Part shown: positions 60,451 to 64,000 of the stretch, piece after piece
Numbering within the stretch: the stretch's first letter is position 1
Layout of the letters: each line of letters starts with the position of its first letter
Source: JALZDI01 sp035557095
Lineage (GTDB): Bacteria > Actinomycetota > Actinomycetes > Propionibacteriales > Nocardioidaceae
Direction of reading: 5' to 3'
DNA length: 64,000 nucleotides
NCBI GenBank assembly: GCA_035557095.1
Contig: DATMEB010000105.1
Coordinates: forward strand, 1-64,000
Program-made: the position numbers and the translations under genes
The notes under the pieces: generated by a model
Told to the model about the DNA's origin: nothing
The model's database searches: none
The model's input: the letters and a program-made list of their open reading frames with translations, nothing else

Positions 60451-61392
60451 GTGCCGGCAACCACGAGATCCCGCGACTCCCGGCCGGCGACCGGCCCCCG
60501 TCCGGTGGCCGCCGACGTGCCGCGACGGCGCCGCCTGTACACGGTCGAGCGTCCGCGCCGGAGCATCACCCTCACGGTGCTGACCGGTCTGGTCCTGCTC
60601 TACAGCCTGGTGCCGCTGGCGTGGCTGCTGATCAACGCGACCAAGTCGCAGGGCGACCTGTTCTCGTCGTTCGGGCTCTGGTTCAGCGGTGACCTGAACC
60701 TCTGGAGCAACATCGAGCAGACCCTGACCTACGACGGGGGGATCTTCCTACGCTGGCTGGTCAACACCCTGCTCTACGTGGTCGTCGGCGCTGGGGGAGC
60801 AACCCTGCTCGCCGTCCTCGGCGGCTATGCACTCGCGAAGTTCGAGTTCTTCGCGAAGCGCGCGGTGTTCGCGGTCGTCATCGGTGCGGTTGCGGTCCCC
60901 GGTACGGCGCTGGCGGTGCCGACGTTCCTGATGTTCAGCGAGATGGGCCTGACCAACACCCCGTGGTCGGTCATCATCCCCTCGCTCATCTCCCCGTTCG
61001 GGCTCTACCTGATGTGGACCTTCGCGGCCCAGGCGATCCCCACCGAGCTGATGGAGTCGGCTCGGATCGACGGTGCCGGCGAGTTCCGAACGTTCGCCCA
61101 GATCTGCCTGCCCCTCCTGGCTCCCGGTGTGGTCACCGTGCTGCTCTTCACGATGGTCGCCACCTGGAACAACTACTTCCTTCCGCTGATCATGCTGAAG
61201 GACCCGGCCTGGTACCCGCTCACCCTGGGACTCGACGCGTGGAACGCGCAGACCACGACCGCTGGCGGAGAGGCCGTCTACCACCTCGTCATCACCGGCT
61301 CACTGCTGACCATCCTGCCGCTGATCGCGGCATTCCTCCTGCTGCAGCGCTTCTGGCAGTCCGGCCTGGCCGCAGGAAGCGTCAAGGAGTGA
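60451..61392 (+). CDS. Sugar ABC transporter permease (MalG type)
   Basis: A 313-residue partner permease. Segments include SITLTVLTGLVLLYSLVPLA; the EAA loop ESARIDGAGEFRTFAQICLP is near residue 204. The GTG at 60451 lies two bases after the first permease stop, with GGAAGG upstream; no earlier start fits. It precedes the binding-protein gene by 55 bases. Confidence 0.9.
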   Translation: MPATTRSRDSRPATGPRPVAADVPRRRRLYTVERPRRSITLTVLTGLVLLYSLVPLAWLLINATKSQGDLFSSFGLWFSGDLNLWSNIEQTLTYDGGIFLRWLVNTLLYVVVGAGGATLLAVLGGYALAKFEFFAKRAVFAVVIGAVAVPGTALAVPTFLMFSEMGLTNTPWSVIIPSLISPFGLYLMWTFAAQAIPTELMESARIDGAGEFRTFAQICLPLLAPGVVTVLLFTMVATWNNYFLPLIMLKDPAWYPLTLGLDAWNAQTTTAGGEAVYHLVITGSLLTILPLIAAFLLLQRFWQSGLAAGSVKE

Positions 61393-61447
61393 AGGCATGT
61401 CCCCGCCGCACCGACGGCACGACCCACGCATCCGAGAGGACACCGAG

Positions 61448-62797
61448 ATGAAGATCCGCGCTCGCGGAGGAGCCGTACGCACCGCAGTCATGGCGAGCGT
61501 CCTGAGCCTGGCGATGGCCGCCTGCGGCTCCGGCGGGGACTCGAGCGGAGGCGGCGACGAGCAGGTCTCCGACGCCGAGGTCAACGCCGCGCTCGAGAAG
61601 GGTGGGACGCTCACCGTCTGGGGCTGGGAGCCGACGCTGGAGCAGGTGGTGAAGGACTTCGAAGCCGAGTACCCCAAGGTCGACGTCAAGCTCGTCAACG
61701 CCGGCACAGGCACCGACCAGTACACCGCGCTGCAGAACGCGATGTCTGCCGGCTCGGGCGTCCCGGACGTGGCCCAGATCGAGTACTTCGCGCTGTCGCA
61801 GTTCGCGCTGGGAGACTCCGTCACCGACCTCACGGCGTTCGGCGCCGGCAAGCTCGACGGAACCTTCTCGCCAGGGCCATGGTCCTCGGTGCACTCCGGG
61901 GACAGCATCTACGGGTTGCCCATCGACTCCGGCCCGATGGCGATGTTCTACAACAAGGAGCTGTTCGACAAGCACGACATCGACGTGCCGACGACCTGGG
62001 ATGAGTACGTGGACGCCGCCCGAAAGCTCCACAAGGCCGACCCGAGCGCCTACATGGCGAGTGACACCGGCGACCCCGGCTCGGCGACGAGCATGATCTG
62101 GCAGGCCGGCGGAAAGCCGTTCGACGTCCAGGGCACCAAGGTCTCGGTCGACCTGGCCGACGAGGGGTCGCAGCGGTTCGCGCAGATGTGGCAGCCGATG
62201 CTCGACGAGAACCTCGTCGCTCCCATCACCGGCTGGACCGACGAGTGGTACAAGGCGCTCGGTGACGGCACCATCGCGACCCTGGTGACCGGTGCGTGGA
62301 TGCCCATCACCCTCGAGTCGGCGGTCCAGGCCGGTGCGGGCAAGTGGCGGGTGGCTCCGATGCCGCAGTGGGAGCCCGGCGGCGAGGCAACGGCCGAGAA
62401 CGGTGGCAGCTCGCTGGTGGTTCCGAGCGCCAGCGAGAACCAGGAGCTCGCCTACGGATTCCTCGAGTACGCGGCGGTGGGCGAGGGAGTCCAGGCCCGC
62501 ATCGACGGAGGGGCGTTCCCCGCAACCGTCGAGGACCAGCAGTCGCAGGAGTTCCAGACCAAGCGCTTCGAGTACTTCGGTGGCCAGCAGGCCAACAAGA
62601 TCTTCGCCGAGTCGGCCGCCGACGTCGTCCCGGGATGGTCCTACCTGCCGTACCAGGTCTACGCCGACAGCATCTACAACGACACCGTCGGCAAGGCCTA
62701 CGTCTCCGGGGTCACGCTTCAGCAGGGACTGTCGATGTGGCAGCAGGAGATCGTCACGTACGGAAACGAGCAGGGCTTCGAGGTCGGCACCGACTAG
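61448..62797 (+). CDS. Sugar-binding lipoprotein of ABC importer
   Basis: A 449-residue CUT1-type binding protein. The signal ends in the lipobox MAAC near residue 26; GGTLTVWGWEPTLEQVVKDF near residue 52 and YGLPIDSGPMAMFYNKELF near residue 156 are typical of oligosaccharide receptors. ATG 61448 is chosen over an upstream ATG because GAGAGGAC precedes it and the signal starts there. The neighbouring beta-galactosidase suggests a beta-galactoside ligand. Confidence 0.9.
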   Translation: MKIRARGGAVRTAVMASVLSLAMAACGSGGDSSGGGDEQVSDAEVNAALEKGGTLTVWGWEPTLEQVVKDFEAEYPKVDVKLVNAGTGTDQYTALQNAMSAGSGVPDVAQIEYFALSQFALGDSVTDLTAFGAGKLDGTFSPGPWSSVHSGDSIYGLPIDSGPMAMFYNKELFDKHDIDVPTTWDEYVDAARKLHKADPSAYMASDTGDPGSATSMIWQAGGKPFDVQGTKVSVDLADEGSQRFAQMWQPMLDENLVAPITGWTDEWYKALGDGTIATLVTGAWMPITLESAVQAGAGKWRVAPMPQWEPGGEATAENGGSSLVVPSASENQELAYGFLEYAAVGEGVQARIDGGAFPATVEDQQSQEFQTKRFEYFGGQQANKIFAESAADVVPGWSYLPYQVYADSIYNDTVGKAYVSGVTLQQGLSMWQQEIVTYGNEQGFEVGTD

Positions 62798-62837
62798 CAG
62801 CGCCGCCACCAGCGGCCCCCGAGAACCGAGGAGAACG

Positions 62838-64000
62838 GTGAACGCCCGACCAAAGCCGCGATGGCTGCGCTGGCCGTCAGATCCGCACCGCAGACGCATG
62901 GCCTTCGGTGCCGACTACAACCCCGAGCAGTGGCCACGCGATGTCTGGGACCAGGATGTCCGCGCCATGCAGCAGGCAGGCGTGAACATCGTCTCCCTGG
63001 GGATCTTCTCCTGGGCACGTATCCAGCCCGAGCCAGATCGATGGGACTTCGACTGGCTCGACGACGCCATGGAACTCCTGCACTCGCACGAGATCGCGGT
63101 GGACCTTGCCACCGCGACCGCCTCACCACCGCCCTGGCTCTCCACCAGACACCCGGAGATCCTGCCCGTGAACGAGCAGGGCCAGACGCTCTGGCCGGGC
63201 GGGCGGCAGCACTGGCGGCCGACGTCACCGGTGTTCCGGCGGTACGCGCTCGACCTCCTCGAGGGGATCGCCGCGCGCTACGCCGATCACCCTGCGCTCG
63301 CTGCCTGGCACGTCAACAACGAGCTCGGGTGCCACAACGTCTACGACTTCTCCGGCGATGCGGCCCGCGCATTCCGGGAGTGGCTGCAGGACCGCTACGG
63401 CTCCATCGAGCGCCTCAACGACGCGTGGGGGACGTCCTTCTGGTCACAGCGCTACTCAGACTGGCAGGACGTGCTGCCACCCCGACTGGCCGCAGCCTTC
63501 CAGAACCCCACCCAGTGCCTCGACTTCAAGCGCTTCTCCTCCGACGCACTCAAGGAACACCTTCGTGCCGAGGTCTCGGTGCTCCGCGAGCACACCCCGG
63601 ACGTGCCGATCACGACCAACTTCATGGTGATGGGCACCGCGAAGAACATGCACTACGCCGACTGGGCCAGGGAGGTCGACTTCGTCTCCAACGACCACTA
63701 CGTCCAGCCGGTCGCGCGCAGTCAGGACGAGCTGTCGTTCTCGGCCAACCTCACCGGGAACATCGCGGGCGGAGCGCCCTGGTTCCTCATGGAGCACTCC
63801 ACCAGCGCCGTTCAGTGGCAGGGCGTCAACCTGCCCAAGCGCGACGGAGAGCTGGCCCGCGACTCGCTGACCCATGTGGCCCACGGGGCCGACGCCGTCT
63901 GCTTCTTCCAATGGCGCCAGTCCGCCGCCGGGGCCGAGAAGTACCACTCGGCGATGGTCCCGCACGCGGGCGAGGACAGTGAGGTGTTCCGCAGCGCCGT
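62838..64000 (+). CDS. GH42 beta-galactosidase, N-terminal part (cut by window edge)
   Basis: The first 387 codons of a glycoside hydrolase family 42 beta-galactosidase; it runs off the window. FGADYNPEQWP near residue 24 opens the barrel, the acid/base Glu is in HVNNELGCHN near residue 158, and the nucleophile Glu is in WFLMEHSTSAVQW near residue 318. GTG start with GAGGAGAAC upstream. No signal peptide, so it acts on imported sugars brought in by the preceding operon. Confidence 0.9.
   Translation, partial: MNARPKPRWLRWPSDPHRRRMAFGADYNPEQWPRDVWDQDVRAMQQAGVNIVSLGIFSWARIQPEPDRWDFDWLDDAMELLHSHEIAVDLATATASPPPWLSTRHPEILPVNEQGQTLWPGGRQHWRPTSPVFRRYALDLLEGIAARYADHPALAAWHVNNELGCHNVYDFSGDAARAFREWLQDRYGSIERLNDAWGTSFWSQRYSDWQDVLPPRLAAAFQNPTQCLDFKRFSSDALKEHLRAEVSVLREHTPDVPITTNFMVMGTAKNMHYADWAREVDFVSNDHYVQPVARSQDELSFSANLTGNIAGGAPWFLMEHSTSAVQWQGVNLPKRDGELARDSLTHVAHGADAVCFFQWRQSAAGAEKYHSAMVPHAGEDSEVFRSA

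Noticed and set aside
1..64000. CRISPR arrays, tRNA or rRNA genes, complete insertion sequences
   Set aside because: No regularly spaced repeats, cloverleaf sequences, rRNA stretches or transposase genes were found by reading.

Overview
The window is very GC-rich (about 70 % by eye), uses GTG and TTG starts freely, chains its genes by 4-base overlaps, and encodes an NDMA-type alcohol dehydrogenase of the mycofactocin-linked kind, an actinobacterial-type RpiB and several GntR/IclR/LacI regulators. All this points to an actinomycete chromosome (Actinomycetota); nothing read here fixes the genus. No rRNA, tRNA, CRISPR array, phage or complete insertion sequence was seen. Most of the window is catabolic and transport DNA.

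Layout. 1-7643: nine chained genes for an organic acid or acyl-CoA (acyl-CoA dehydrogenase, CoA transferase, quinone oxidoreductase-like protein, acyl-CoA ligase, beta-hydroxyacid dehydrogenase, carboxymuconolactone decarboxylase-like protein, metallo-beta-lactamase-fold hydrolase, SCP2-like protein, alpha/beta hydrolase). 7805-10327: an MHS-family importer and an alcohol dehydrogenase. 10385-11740: a tetrahydrofolate-dependent aryl O-demethylase of the LigM family. 11885-15645: a two-component system around an ABC-2 exporter. 15794-22071: GMC oxidoreductase, flavin monooxygenase, aldehyde dehydrogenase, hydroxyacid reductase and a GntR regulator. 22804-29469: an ABC importer with two binding proteins, plus an MFS protein. 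29480-33723: two thiamine-diphosphate enzymes around an isochorismatase-like protein. 33847-44600: ferredoxin, Rieske oxygenase, PanB-like, RpiB-like and Pht5-like proteins, alcohol dehydrogenase, LigK-like aldolase, LigJ-like hydratase and ferredoxin reductase. 44816-55123: three bicupin proteins, two of them chained to ATPases (EutA-like and TRIP13/Pch2-like), a second GntR regulator, a second Pht5-like protein and two MFS proteins. 55332-58358: flavin monooxygenase, orphan binding lipoprotein and IclR regulator. 58377-64000: a LacI-controlled sugar ABC importer with a GH42 beta-galactosidase running off the end.

How it fits together. LigM-, LigJ- and LigK-type enzymes with a Rieske oxygenase, its ferredoxin and reductase, and Pht5-like proteins indicate breakdown of methoxylated or carboxylated aromatic acids through a gallate/protocatechuate 4,5-type lower pathway. 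The usual LigAB/DesB/GalA ring-cleavage enzyme is not in the window; the bicupins are candidates for that step or another one. About ten copies of a FadR-like 11-base palindrome (TGGTYAGMCCA) lie in front of the operons between 17.4 and 55.2 kb, and two close GntR/FCD paralogues are encoded among them, so these scattered operons look like one regulon.

The most unusual feature is a repeated pairing: a bicupin gene followed, with a 4-base stop/start overlap, by an ATPase of a remodelling or reactivating family (EutA without EutBC; TRIP13/Pch2 without HORMA or CBASS partners). Each pair has a regulon palindrome in front of it. A mobile-looking 178-bp element with 19-bp terminal inverted repeats (45847-46024) lies just after the first bicupin gene, and a partial copy of its core is at 22197-22301.
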